Origin: JANXQE01 sp035651635
GTDB lineage: Bacteria; Verrucomicrobiota; Verrucomicrobiia; Limisphaerales; UBA8199
Assembly: GCA_035651635.1 (NCBI GenBank)
Contig: DASRFK010000179.1
Location: 41,686 to 105,685 of the forward strand
Direction: 5' to 3'
Length of the DNA stretch: 64,000 bases
Positions 49,921 to 59,395 of the stretch are shown one piece after another (the stretch's first letter is position 1; each line of letters starts with the position of its first letter). Made by a program: the position numbers and the translations under genes. Under the pieces are notes generated by a model, which was not told where the DNA came from, made no database searches, and saw nothing but the letters and a program-made list of their open reading frames with translations.

Positions 49921-52455
49921 TTACGTTACGAGGGAATTTCGCGATGCGATCTGACTGAGAGTCTTTCGCAGGTCCTTCGCGCGTGGCGGTTTGCTTAACA
50001 CGCTGTCGACATGGCCTGGGAGATCACCATCCGCCTGCATAAAGGCGCCCCATCCCGTTAACATGATGATTGGGGTGGCGGGCGATTCCGCTTTCAAGAT
50101 CCGTGCGACCTGACGTCCATCCAGGAAAGGCATGCCCAAATCCGTTATGATGACATCAAAAGCCTGGCTCCGTTGCGCCGCTCGAAAGGCATCGATCCCG
50201 GTTTGACCCCCATCGGCGACCTGGACGGTATGTCCATCTGATTCGAGGATGCCTTTAACCAGATCTCTCAGAACGGGTTCGTCATCGATGCAAAGTATAT
50301 GCATGGGCGGGGGCAGGGCCGGTTCGATTGAGTCACTGGCGTTCTGGAGCGGCGTTCTGGTGAGCGGCAAAGTGAGCCGAACGGTGGTGCCTTTGCCCGG
50401 CTCGCTCTGGACCTCAATTCCACCTTCGTGTCGCTCCATCACGCCGTAAACCATCGCCAGCCCGAGACCCGTGCCACGTTTGCCCTTGGTCGAAAAGAAC
50501 GGCTCGAGGCAACGCCGGCGCGTCTCTTCGTCCATTCCTATCCCGGTATCGACGACCTCCAGCACTACGTGTGTAGGTCGTGGTTCTCCCTTCGAGGCGA
50601 CCTCCCCCAAACGCGTACGAATGTTGAGCTTGCCGCCGCCGGGCATCGCATCCACTGCATTCAGGACAATATTTGTCAATGCCTCTCGCAATTCACTCTC
50701 CGTGCCCGTGACCTCAGGCAAATCCGGAGTGAGCTCAGTCTGCATTTCTACCACGAAGCCCTTGCTTTGGGGCATGTCCCGCCAACGCGGGCGGGTCATG
50801 TCCATGACTTGCTGAACCAAGTGGTTCAATTGGACTGCAAGAAGGGGTTCCCGATCTTCGCGGCGGCGATAGAACTCCCGCAGGCGGGCAACGATCTGAG
50901 CCACGTCTTCGCCGGCGGTCTTGATATATGTCAATTGTTTCTTTGCGCGGGGGCTCAGGTCTTTTTCGAACTCGAGGAGCATCTGGGCAAAACCAACCAC
51001 TGGCGAGAGCGCATTGTTGATATCATGGGCAATGCCGCTGGCCATTTGACCCAGTGCGCGCAGCCGGTCCTGTTGCATGACCGTTTGCTGAGTTTGGCGG
51101 AGTTCGTTGTAGGCGGTTTCCAACTGGTTGTGCAGACGCGCCTGGTGAGCCGCCAGGGCCACGTGCTCTCCCAGCATTCGCAGGAACTCGCATTCGCCGC
51201 TGCTGAAACTATCGACCTGCGAACGAGCCACCACCAAAATGCCGAACAATTTATCCTCAACTGTCAAGGGCGCGCCCACGGCGCAGCGCATTCCCACCGC
51301 CGCCAAACCGCGCAGCAAGGTTGCGTCCGCCATAGTTGTGTCAGCCAGGTAAATCGTTTTACCGGCCTTGGCTTGTCCCAATCCGCTTTGGGCCAGCGAA
51401 ATGGTCTGGCCCTCGACCAGGTCGAGCTTGCCAAGCTGTTTGGGATTTTGTTCACGAAGCGCCGACACAATGAGTTCATCGGTTTCCGAGGCATACAAGC
51501 ACACCAGCCCGAGCTCGACGGGGAGATGATCCTCCAACTGGCGCAGGACCGCGTTGAGGATGCGTGGCAGGTCTTGGCGTTCGGACACGACATGCGTGAT
51601 TTGGTTCAACAAGCTGATCCGAGTCAATTGTTGCTGCAACGCATCTTGAGCTCGCTGCCGCTTGCCAATCTCGGACTGGAGATCCCGAGTTCGTTCTTCG
51701 ACGCGCCTCTCCAGTTTGTCCTGAGCCTGATGCAAAGCGGCATCCTGGTCCTGGATTTGCGCCAGCATCTCATTGAACCGATCGATGAGCTGCCCCAATT
51801 CATCATGGCTTCGCTTGACCGCTCGCAATGAATAGTTTCGCTGGGTTGAAACCGCCTGCGCGGTCGCAGTCAGCTCGTAAATAGGCTTTGAAATAATCCT
51901 TTGAAGATGAAACGACAGAAGGAATGTCAGGGGGAGGGCCAAGAGCATAAAAAGCCCGGTGATCTGTGAAAAATGCACCAGGCGCTCGTGGAGTTCCCCC
52001 AGATCCGAACTGAAGTAAACCGTCCCAATGGTTTCGCCTGCGCTGTCCACGATCGAGCGAAAAAGAACGAGGCGGTCCTTTTCAAATCGCAGCCCATCCG
52101 CTTCGGGCCGCGGCGGGACTCGTTCGTGAGCGGAGCTTTTGCGCGAATACTGGGCGAAAACCTTGCCATTCTTGTAAAGACAGGCGGAAAGGATATGGGA
52201 CTCCACCCGCAATGCGGTGAGCACCTCGCGGGCATTGGCCTCATCGTCGAATTTCAGCGCCGCCGTGCTCTGGTTGCCGACCACATCCGCCAAAGTCCAG
52301 ATATCGTGTGTCATCGACTCACGAAAGGTAAAATGATCGTAAAGGACGAAGGCACTGGAGACCAATAAGAGCGCGGCCAGACTGACCCCCATGATGATGA
52401 GCATGAGCTTTCGCTTGATCGAAGAGCTGGCGGGGGCTAACAATCGGGCAATCAT
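49921..52455 (-). CDS. Membrane hybrid histidine kinase (CHASE8-HAMP-GAF-HisKA-HATPase-REC)
   Basis: 844 residues in order: membrane helix (~15-40), a CHASE8-like periplasmic sensor (~45-160, TFRESMTHDIWTLADVVGNQSTAALKF), a second helix (~165-185), HAMP (~190-240), coiled coil, GAF (~290-440), HisKA with the phospho-acceptor His477 (GIAHDINN), HATPase_c (LTNIVLNAVDAM, VVDTGIGMDEE, EPFFSTKGKRGTGLGLAMVYG) and a C-terminal receiver (CIDDEP, ITDLGMPFLDG). All catalytic residues look intact. It senses an envelope or cytosolic signal through CHASE8 and GAF; the partner regulator is not in view. Confidence 0.93.
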   Translation of the reverse strand: MIARLLAPASSSIKRKLMLIIMGVSLAALLLVSSAFVLYDHFTFRESMTHDIWTLADVVGNQSTAALKFDDEANAREVLTALRVESHILSACLYKNGKVFAQYSRKSSAHERVPPRPEADGLRFEKDRLVLFRSIVDSAGETIGTVYFSSDLGELHERLVHFSQITGLFMLLALPLTFLLSFHLQRIISKPIYELTATAQAVSTQRNYSLRAVKRSHDELGQLIDRFNEMLAQIQDQDAALHQAQDKLERRVEERTRDLQSEIGKRQRAQDALQQQLTRISLLNQITHVVSERQDLPRILNAVLRQLEDHLPVELGLVCLYASETDELIVSALREQNPKQLGKLDLVEGQTISLAQSGLGQAKAGKTIYLADTTMADATLLRGLAAVGMRCAVGAPLTVEDKLFGILVVARSQVDSFSSGECEFLRMLGEHVALAAHQARLHNQLETAYNELRQTQQTVMQQDRLRALGQMASGIAHDINNALSPVVGFAQMLLEFEKDLSPRAKKQLTYIKTAGEDVAQIVARLREFYRRREDREPLLAVQLNHLVQQVMDMTRPRWRDMPQSKGFVVEMQTELTPDLPEVTGTESELREALTNIVLNAVDAMPGGGKLNIRTRLGEVASKGEPRPTHVVLEVVDTGIGMDEETRRRCLEPFFSTKGKRGTGLGLAMVYGVMERHEGGIEVQSEPGKGTTVRLTLPLTRTPLQNASDSIEPALPPPMHILCIDDEPVLRDLVKGILESDGHTVQVADGGQTGIDAFRAAQRSQAFDVIITDLGMPFLDGRQVARILKAESPATPIIMLTGWGAFMQADGDLPGHVDSVLSKPPRAKDLRKTLSQIASRNSLVT

Positions 52456-52881
52456 TATTTAGTCTTATTAATATCCAGGTTGGAAATGGCGGGTCTGATT
52501 CCAACCGTCATTTCCCCCGTTGAAAGGATCGAGACTCTCGGACCTCGTGCTTTGTCTAAACGTAAGGTGTGAAAACGCCTGGCGGGCTTCAAACGTGAGC
52601 CATCGGTCAAAAGGCAAATGCATAGAGTAAAAATAGCATCTTTCACGCCAAGACCCCCCGTTTCTCAACGGCCGCCGATTAGGACGCCTACTTCGCGAGC
52701 TTGCAGCGGGTGACCTCCTGTTGAAGGGCGAATTTGGGCGAACGAGGTATCGTGAGGTCTCCATCTAAACGCGAGCCGGGAGGGGATTCACCGCAAAACC
52801 GGTCCTCGGCCAGGCCGTCCACTTGTCCGCAGGGGTCACTTTGGCATTGGAATGGGGGGCGTTTTCAGATAATCCCTCGTT
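52456..52881. other. Intergenic region between divergent kinase and NAD synthetase
   Basis: 426 bp with no recognisable gene, repeat array or terminator. Short open frames here have no conserved features. Confidence 0.6.
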
Positions 52882-54939
52882 ATGCGCGAACGGTTTCATT
52901 CGATCTACTCACATGGATTTGTCCGTGCAGCGGTTTGCATACCGTCGCTGCGGGTTGCCGATCCGGAATATAACCTCGAACACACCGTCGCACTGGCCAG
53001 GCAAGCTTCCGCTGAACATGTTGCGGTCGCGCTGTTTCCTGAACTGGGACTCTCGGCCTATTCGAATGAGGATTTGTTTCATCAGGACGCGCTGCTGGGA
53101 GCCACGGAGCAGGCGCTGGCACGATTAGTAAAACAGACCGAGGAGCTAACGCCGGTTTTGATTGTGGGCGCGCCGCTGCAGTTCGAGGCCAAACTGTTCA
53201 ATTGCGCCGTAATCATTTATCGCGGCCGGATTCTGGGGATTGCCCCCAAGAGTTACCTGCCCAATTACCGTGAGTTTTACGAGAAGCGGCAATTCACGTC
53301 CGGACGTGATGCCCTGGTCAACGAAGTCTTTTTGCTGGGCAACCGGGTTCCGTTTGGAAATAACCTGGTCTTCGAGGCCCCGAATTTCGAGGGGTTTAAG
53401 CTCCACGCGGAGATTTGCGAAGACATTTGGACGCCAATCCCCCCGAGCACCTACGCAGCGATGGCCGGAGCGACGATCCTGACGAACCTTTCAGCGAGCA
53501 ACATCACCATTGGGAAGGCGGAGTATCGGCGCGACCTGTGCGCGTCACAATCGGGCAAGTGCATCGCCGGTTACTTGTATTCAGCGGCCGGGCCGGGTGA
53601 GTCCAGCACGGACCTGGCGTGGGACGGTCATGCCTTGATCTACGAGAACAACGAGTTATTGGCGGAATCGAAGCGCTTTGCCGACGGCGAGCAGATGATC
53701 TCGGCTGACCTCGACCTCGGGAGACTGATCCAGGACCGGATGCGCATGACCAGCTTCAGCGACTGTGCCAGCGATTGTCGCGAGAAGGTGCAGGCGATTC
53801 GGCGGGTGAGTTTCGAGTTTCGCGTGCCGAAGGGCGTCATTCCGCTTCGGCGCGCGGTGGGGCGGTTTCCGTATGTGCCGAGCGAAGCGCGCGAGCGGGA
53901 TCAGCGGTGTTTCGAGGCTTACAATATCCAAGTACATAGTTTGCTCAAACGCCTGGCCAGCAGCGACACCAAACGCGTGGTCATTGGCATCTCGGGGGGC
54001 TTGGATTCGACTCAGGCGCTGATCGTGGCCGCCAAAGCGATGGACGGGATGGGGTTGCCACGCAAAAATATCCTGGCCTACACGATGCCCGGGTTTGCTA
54101 CCAGCGAGCTGACCTTGAATAACGCGCGCAAGCTTATGAAATCGCTCGGGGTGACGGCCACGGAAATTGACATCCGCCCGTCGTGCGAGCAAATGTTCAA
54201 AGACATCAAGCATCCCTTCGCCCGTGGGGAAAAGGTATTCGATGTCACATTCGAGAACGTGCAGGCCGGAGAACGGACGTCGCATCTATTCCGTTTGGCG
54301 AACCTGAACCAGGCCATCGTGCTGGGCACGGGCGACTTGAGCGAATTGGCCTTGGGTTGGATGACGTATGGCGTGGGCGACCACATGTCGCATTACAACG
54401 TCAACGTTTCGGTTTCCAAAACACTCATTCAATATTTGATCCGCTGGGTGATTGCGTCGGGGCAATTCGACTCCGAAACCAACGCCACTCTGCAGCGGAT
54501 TCTCGACACCGAGATCTCGCCGGAATTGGTGCCGCATGCCGACGGCGATTCGAGCCGGCCCGCCCAGAAAACCACTGAATCGGTCGGCCCGTATGAGTTG
54601 CAGGATTTCAATTTGTATTACCTCACCCGCTATGGATTTCGGCCCAGCAAAGTGGCGTTTCTCGCGCTGCACGCCTGGGGCAACAAGGATGCGGGTGATT
54701 GGCCGAATCTGTTGCCTCCCGAAAAACGCGTGCAATACGATCTGGCGACGATCAAAAAATGGCTGCGCGTTTTTGTCTTTCGCTTCTTCAAAATCAGTCA
54801 ATTCAAGCGCTCGGCGATCCCGAACGGCCCGAAGGTGGGATCCGGCGGGTCGCTCTCGCCGCGCGGCGATTGGCGCGCGCCGAGCGATTCCGAAGCCGAG
54901 CCCTGGCTCAAGGAATTGCAAGAGAATGTTCCCGAATGA
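52882..54939 (+). CDS. nadE: Glutamine-dependent NAD synthetase
   Basis: 685 residues: an N-terminal nitrilase-type glutaminase (~10-300) with Glu54 (FPELGLSAYS), Lys123 (APKSYLPNYREFYEKR) and Cys179 (HAEICEDIW) as the triad, and a C-terminal synthetase with the PP-loop SGGLDST (371-377), LGTGDLSELALGWMTYGVGDHMSHYN. It amidates NaAD to NAD with glutamine-derived ammonia. Length and layout match the large NadE type. It is on its own with a short gap before udg. Confidence 0.95.
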   Translation: MRERFHSIYSHGFVRAAVCIPSLRVADPEYNLEHTVALARQASAEHVAVALFPELGLSAYSNEDLFHQDALLGATEQALARLVKQTEELTPVLIVGAPLQFEAKLFNCAVIIYRGRILGIAPKSYLPNYREFYEKRQFTSGRDALVNEVFLLGNRVPFGNNLVFEAPNFEGFKLHAEICEDIWTPIPPSTYAAMAGATILTNLSASNITIGKAEYRRDLCASQSGKCIAGYLYSAAGPGESSTDLAWDGHALIYENNELLAESKRFADGEQMISADLDLGRLIQDRMRMTSFSDCASDCREKVQAIRRVSFEFRVPKGVIPLRRAVGRFPYVPSEARERDQRCFEAYNIQVHSLLKRLASSDTKRVVIGISGGLDSTQALIVAAKAMDGMGLPRKNILAYTMPGFATSELTLNNARKLMKSLGVTATEIDIRPSCEQMFKDIKHPFARGEKVFDVTFENVQAGERTSHLFRLANLNQAIVLGTGDLSELALGWMTYGVGDHMSHYNVNVSVSKTLIQYLIRWVIASGQFDSETNATLQRILDTEISPELVPHADGDSSRPAQKTTESVGPYELQDFNLYYLTRYGFRPSKVAFLALHAWGNKDAGDWPNLLPPEKRVQYDLATIKKWLRVFVFRFFKISQFKRSAIPNGPKVGSGGSLSPRGDWRAPSDSEAEPWLKELQENVPE

Positions 54940-55184
54940 CACTCCTAGGGTGAACTCCCTATTCCAGCGTGCGACCATTCAACGTAAGAATGGTACTCCA
55001 ACAGATTCTCAACCGCCTTTCCAGGGAGGGGCGGTGCGTACGGAATGGTGGCCAGGTTACAAGTTGCAGGTTGCCTGGCCGTGTATCTGACCGCCGGAAG
55101 GCCGGACTTTGAACCAAGCGGGCCGAAAGGTGCTTGCAAATTGATCGTGCTCTCGCACGAACGGTGCGTAGCATCAAGGGAAGC

Positions 55185-56081
55185 ATGACCGACGCTTACA
55201 ATCGACTCCTTGAAGCCACGATCCAACACCTTGAAGGGCTCAAGGCCAGAGGTGTGCGCTTTGTCTCGGTTTCGCCGGGCGCCCTGCGCGGGCTCAGCGA
55301 CGTTCCGGCCGCAAGCAAAACGCGATCTCGGCCAGGCTTTGCCGCGGGCGTAACCGGGCGAGAGCCGGCCCGAGCTGTTTCTACTTCCGACAATCTAGCG
55401 GTTGCGAGTGCCGATTTGGTCAAACCACCGATTCCACAATCCCAGCCGGGTGTGGGCGGCCTCGAAGCGAAAGCTGCCCAATTCGCACAGCTGCGTCAGC
55501 GGGTTCTGCCCTGCACCAAGTGCTCGCATCTCGCTTCTTCGAGAAAGAACGTGGTTTTCGGAGTCGGCGACCCCAATGCGCAGCTCATGTTCGTAGGCGA
55601 GGCACCCGGAGCCGATGAAGATGAGCGAGGCGAACCCTTCGTTGGCAAGGCCGGGGAGTTACTGACCAAAATCATCCAGACAATGGGGCTGACGCGCGGC
55701 TCGGTCTACATCGCCAACATTCTCAAGTGCCGGCCGGATACGCCCGGCCAATCGAGTGGCAACCGAAAGCCGACGCCCGAGGAAATGCAAACCTGTATTC
55801 CTTATTTGCACGAGCAGATCGACCTGATCGGTCCCAAGGTCCTGGTCGCCTTGGGTGCCACGGCGGTTGAAGGATTGCTGGGCAAGACGATCGGGATCAC
55901 CCGGCTACGCGGCCAATGGCGCACGTATCGCGGGATACCCCTCATGCCTACGTATCATCCGGCCTACTTGTTGCGCAACCAGGCCTTGAGCGAAAAACGG
56001 CGCGTGTGGGAAGACATGCTGCAAGTCATGGAGCGCCTCGGGCTTAGCATCAGCGAGAAACAGCGCAACTACTTCCGATGA
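55185..56081 (+). CDS. Uracil-DNA glycosylase, family 4 (4Fe-4S)
   Basis: About 298 residues. The C-terminal ~190 carry the family 4 UDG marks: VLPCTKCSHLA (cluster Cys pair), VFGVGDPNAQLMFVGEAPGADEDERGEPFVGKAG (active site), NILKCRPDTPG and TCIPYL for the other cluster Cys residues, and YHPAYLLRN. The first ~100 residues are a Pro/Ala-rich linker. It removes uracil from DNA. ATG 55185 is chosen because aaggg sits five bases upstream; an ATT-free longer frame has no SD. Confidence 0.93.
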   Translation: MTDAYNRLLEATIQHLEGLKARGVRFVSVSPGALRGLSDVPAASKTRSRPGFAAGVTGREPARAVSTSDNLAVASADLVKPPIPQSQPGVGGLEAKAAQFAQLRQRVLPCTKCSHLASSRKNVVFGVGDPNAQLMFVGEAPGADEDERGEPFVGKAGELLTKIIQTMGLTRGSVYIANILKCRPDTPGQSSGNRKPTPEEMQTCIPYLHEQIDLIGPKVLVALGATAVEGLLGKTIGITRLRGQWRTYRGIPLMPTYHPAYLLRNQALSEKRRVWEDMLQVMERLGLSISEKQRNYFR

Positions 56082-56129
56082 CGAGTTGATGTCGGCGCGT
56101 GGACTTCCCTGTCCAATGACACCGGGATT

Positions 56130-56225
56130 TTGGTTGGTATCCCGGAGGGATGAATGAGAAAGTCCCAACGTTTCAACGTTGGGTTTGGCGTTAGAGACGT
56201 CCACGAGTTCCGAAGGGACGGCCGG
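56130..56225 (-). repeat. Structured dispersed repeat, copy 2
   Basis: In reverse orientation to the copy at 18586 it shows tatcccggagggatgaatg, the perfect hairpin cccaacgtt-tc-aacgttggg (56164-56183) and ttccgaagggacggcc. The hairpin differs from copy 1 at paired positions, with base pairing retained. It lies between udg and the thioredoxin-fold gene. Confidence 0.75.
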
Positions 56226-56356
56226 TGATGCGCTTCGGGACAAGGCCTCTGCATTCATGCGGGAATCAAATCCTGGTGGCGGGTTCGCCCGGACGCGCCC
56301 ATGAGCGGCGTGGATTCCGGATAGCTTTTCGATCAAATAAACCGCATTTTTAGGCC

Positions 56357-57013
56357 ATGGTTAAAATCACCTATTATCTCGAAGTGATTTCTTCGTGGTG
56401 TCATTGGGCGGAGCCGGCTTGGAGCCGTCTCAAAGAGGATTACCACGGACGAGTCCAGTTCGATTGGAAAATAGCGTTGATGCCGGCGGAAGGTTACCCG
56501 GTGTCGAGGGCCCAATGTGATTGGTTCTACCGTCGGAGCGGCTCGGTGATGCGCTCGCCGTACATGCTGAATTCCGGCTGGCTCGAGCCGGATATTAGAC
56601 AGTACCTGGCGCCGAACTATGTGGCCCTGGCCGCCCGGCAGTTAGGCATGACCGATGATCGCGTGCGTTTGGCTATCGCGAATGCCGGTGTGCGCGACGG
56701 CAAAAAGGTGGGACGGTGGGACGTGGCGGTTCAGGTCGCATCAGCCGTAGGAAAACTGGACAGTACAAAGCTGCTCGCCCTTGCCCAATCCCCCGAGATT
56801 GCTGCAGCTGCCCAGGCGAGCACAGCGGAGTTTTACGCGCTACAGGTCAACCAACGTCCCACTTTTCTGATTGAAAATGCCATTGGCGACCGGTCGGTGT
56901 TTTCCGGCATAGTGCGCGTGGAACCATTGGCGGCGGCCATTGACGCGCTACTGCACGATCAGGCGGCCTACGACTCGTGGAAGGCCCACTTCGGCGAAGT
57001 CCCTGCCCAATGA
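56357..57013 (+). CDS. DsbA-family thioredoxin-fold protein (2-hydroxychromene isomerase-like)
   Basis: 218 residues of the DsbA/FrnE/HCCA fold: an N-terminal strand KITYYLEVISSWCHWAEPAW, helical insertion (~60-150) and the cis-Pro segment QVNQRPTFLIENAIGD. The usual CxxC is CHWA: only Cys15 is present, so it is unlikely to be a disulfide oxidase and is more like a glutathione-dependent isomerase or a reductant of other thiols. No signal peptide is present. The function is unknown. Confidence 0.8.
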   Translation: MVKITYYLEVISSWCHWAEPAWSRLKEDYHGRVQFDWKIALMPAEGYPVSRAQCDWFYRRSGSVMRSPYMLNSGWLEPDIRQYLAPNYVALAARQLGMTDDRVRLAIANAGVRDGKKVGRWDVAVQVASAVGKLDSTKLLALAQSPEIAAAAQASTAEFYALQVNQRPTFLIENAIGDRSVFSGIVRVEPLAAAIDALLHDQAAYDSWKAHFGEVPAQ

Positions 57014-57047
57014 GGCTCGGCACCGCCTTCGGTGGAGGCGCGACCCC

Positions 57048-57152
57048 ATGGGAGCCAACCTCGCGGGCAAAGTTGTATTAATCACTGGCCCTTCCGGCGG
57101 GATTGGGTCAGGGATAGCAAAGAAAACGTGCGGAACCGGATTCGATCGCTAG
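57048..57152 (+). pseudogene. Truncated short-chain dehydrogenase N-terminus
   Basis: The frame starting at ATG 57048 reads ...NLAGKVVLITGPSGGIGSGIAK, the NAD(P)-binding TGxxxGIG motif of SDR enzymes, and ends at TAG 57150-57152 after 34 residues. No remaining SDR sequence follows; the DNA runs straight into the next glycosyltransferase in another frame. It is the stub of an SDR gene cut by a deletion or by insertion of the downstream gene. Confidence 0.7.
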
Positions 57153-58369
57153 CGCCGCAGTCCCGATTGCTTTACCTGGGGTTTGCCTTTCCTCCCGGTG
57201 TGGCTGCGCTGCATCCGGGGATTAACCCGGCGGGACACGCGCTGGAAACCAGGCTGCTGGGCGAGTTGCGCAGTCAATTCGAGGTGCGCTCTGCCGGGAT
57301 ACTGCCGTTATTCCCTCCGATGCTCGAAGGCGCGGATCCGGCTTCAGGTGTGGCGCACGATTTGGTCCTGCTGGAAAAGCCGCCGGAATTGTTCCATCGC
57401 TATCGTTCGCTGGCTTGTCTGAAAGCGCAGTATCGGCGCTGGGTCGCCGAAGGGTGGGTGCCGGACGTTGTTTTGGTCTACAATCTCTCGCCAATTTATA
57501 ATCAGTTCCTGCTTTGGCTCGGGCGCAGGCCCAAATGTCCGAAGCTGGTTTTAATGCTGTTAGACAGCCCGAACCTGGGCGTGCCAAGCCAACCGTGGAA
57601 AAGGTTCCGGCGACGCTTTAAGCCAATGCACACTCCGGATGGCGAGATGCTCTCTCAATTCGACGCCTGCATCGGGTTGAGCAAGGCGACCGAGAAATAT
57701 TTTCGCCCGGGAAACGTGCCTTTTCTCTGGATGCCGGGCGCTTGTATTCCGTCCCGAGCGGTGAGCGGCGAGGGCGTGGGGTTCGCGCCGCGAAACGATT
57801 CGCTGCGACTGGGTTACTTTGGGGCTCTCGGAGATCACGCGGGAGTGCAGCCCTTGGTTGAAACCGTGCTCGAAACGGACTTCCCTGGCACCTTGGAAAT
57901 CTGCGGGTATGGCCGCCTGACCGAGCAGTTGGCCGGTTTAGCAGCGGCCAATCCGCGCCTGGTATTCCATGGCTTGCAGACTCCGGACCGCTGCTTGGCG
58001 TTTGGCCGCTCGTGTGACGTGCTGGTTAATCCGCGTCCGCCAAGCCACGGGAACGAGAATAATTTCTCGTCCAAGCTGTTTGATTACGCGCTGGCTGGGC
58101 GCGCCATTTTGACGAGCAACCTTTCGGGCGTCGAAGACGTGCTGGGGCCGGAGGCCTTTTATTTCGAGGCGCAGGAGTTCCGCGCAAGCCTGCGGCAGGC
58201 ACTCCACACGCTGGCGCGAATACCTCGCCCTGAACTGGACCGTCGGGGCGCCGCCGTTCAGCTGCGCGTGACCTCCGAATTTTCCTGGGCCCGACAGGGT
58301 GCTCGCGTGGGGACGTTTTTGCGAAGCGTTTGCGGCCAGCCGACGGAGGCCCAAATTGCCGCGGCTTAA
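57128..58369 (+). CDS. Glycosyltransferase, GT4/GT-B-like
   Basis: About 413 residues. The N-terminal half has LLYLGFAFPPGVAALHPGINPAGHALETRL and PDVVLVYNLSPIYNQFLLWL, and the C-terminal half SLRLGYFGALGDHAGVQPLVETVL, VFHGLQTPDRCLAFGRSCDVLVNPRPPSHGNENNFSSKLFDYALAGRAILTSNLSGV, a GT-B sugar-nucleotide site. Donor and acceptor are unknown. The start is uncertain: GTG 57128 is chosen as the frame upstream overlaps the SDR relic. It leads a polysaccharide-type cluster. Confidence 0.82.
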   Translation: MRNRIRSLAPQSRLLYLGFAFPPGVAALHPGINPAGHALETRLLGELRSQFEVRSAGILPLFPPMLEGADPASGVAHDLVLLEKPPELFHRYRSLACLKAQYRRWVAEGWVPDVVLVYNLSPIYNQFLLWLGRRPKCPKLVLMLLDSPNLGVPSQPWKRFRRRFKPMHTPDGEMLSQFDACIGLSKATEKYFRPGNVPFLWMPGACIPSRAVSGEGVGFAPRNDSLRLGYFGALGDHAGVQPLVETVLETDFPGTLEICGYGRLTEQLAGLAAANPRLVFHGLQTPDRCLAFGRSCDVLVNPRPPSHGNENNFSSKLFDYALAGRAILTSNLSGVEDVLGPEAFYFEAQEFRASLRQALHTLARIPRPELDRRGAAVQLRVTSEFSWARQGARVGTFLRSVCGQPTEAQIAAA

Positions 58370-58379
58370 GCCTGGAAAG

Positions 58380-59276
58380 TTAGTGTTTCCGCAGTTCCCA
58401 GCAGTTTGATTTGCTCGAAAAAACGCAGCGGTTGAGCAAACCTTGTTGTTTGGTAGCATACGCGTAGCGTCGCTGCAGAAACCGCAGTATTTTGCCGCTG
58501 CTCTTCAACCAAAATCCTTTCAGCGCTCCCGGAGGGTGGCCGCCATTGGCGATGAAGGATTGTTTGGCCTGACGGAGATATTCCTGCATCTGGACGGCAG
58601 TTTTTTGTCTTTCATGGCGCCGAAATCCTGCCAGAGGCACCGCCACGGAATAGAGTTCGGCTTGCCGGGCAAACTTCATCCACAAATCGAAGTCCCCGGC
58701 CAAGGACCATTTGGCATCGATGCGTCCGCCGATCTTTTCCCAAAGGGACCGGCGCCAAAAAGTCGATTCCTGCTGGATAAAGGTCGTTGAAGGCCACCGG
58801 CCGCCGAGCAAAGTGCCGCCCTGAAGGATCTGCTGCCGGGAGAAGCCCGGATGCAGGTCGCAGCTGACCGGCTGGCCGCGCTCGTCCCAAAAAAGATGGC
58901 AGAGCGAAGTGATCCATTCGACTTGGGGCAGCCCGATGGCCACATCCGCCAGGGTGGCAAAGGTCCAGGGAAGATACTTGTCATCAGAGTTAAGCCAGCC
59001 CATGATTTCGCCCGAGGTATGAGCAAAGCCTTTGTTGATGGCATCGTACTGACCCGCGTCGCCCTGGCTGACCCACCAGGCCAGGCGAGGAGCGTATTTT
59101 TTGATGATCTCAAGGCTGCCGTCGGTCGAGCCGCCGTCCACAATCACATATTCCAAGTTGGGGTAATTCTGATCGAGCACCGAGCGGATGGTCTGCTCAA
59201 GGAAGGCGGCCTGGTTGAAGGAAGGCGTTACGATGGAAATTCGCGGCGCCGAGGAATCGAGGCTCTTGATGGTCAT
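58380..59276 (-). CDS. Glycosyltransferase family 2
   Basis: About 298 residues with a GT2 N-terminal core: RISIVTPSFNQAAFLEQTIRSVLDQNYPNLEYVIVDGGSTDGSLEII, and a DxD-like NSDDKYLPWTF segment. The C-terminal part (FIQQESTFWRRSLWEKIGG...GDFDLWMKFA) completes the fold. ATG 59276 is preferred because upstream frame sequence is unlike GT2. It is on the opposite strand to its neighbours, and its start faces the FkbM gene 119 bp away. Confidence 0.9.
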   Translation of the reverse strand: MTIKSLDSSAPRISIVTPSFNQAAFLEQTIRSVLDQNYPNLEYVIVDGGSTDGSLEIIKKYAPRLAWWVSQGDAGQYDAINKGFAHTSGEIMGWLNSDDKYLPWTFATLADVAIGLPQVEWITSLCHLFWDERGQPVSCDLHPGFSRQQILQGGTLLGGRWPSTTFIQQESTFWRRSLWEKIGGRIDAKWSLAGDFDLWMKFARQAELYSVAVPLAGFRRHERQKTAVQMQEYLRQAKQSFIANGGHPPGALKGFWLKSSGKILRFLQRRYAYATKQQGLLNRCVFSSKSNCWELRKH

Positions 59277-59395
59277 AAGAACTCGCCCCCCCCGCTGCGG
59301 GAAAGAGCTCTCGGCTGCCTGGGGTATGGACCCCATATGGCGAGGGGTGACCGGTTCGTATTTTCCCCTGCGGTGTCCCACCCTGTTGAATCAAG

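Noticed and set aside
50428..51831. A 467-codon plus-strand frame antisense to the CHASE8/GAF histidine kinase
   Set aside because: Its translation is low in recognisable motifs and rich in His/Gln/Leu, typical of the antisense of kinase codons; the minus strand encodes a complete kinase.
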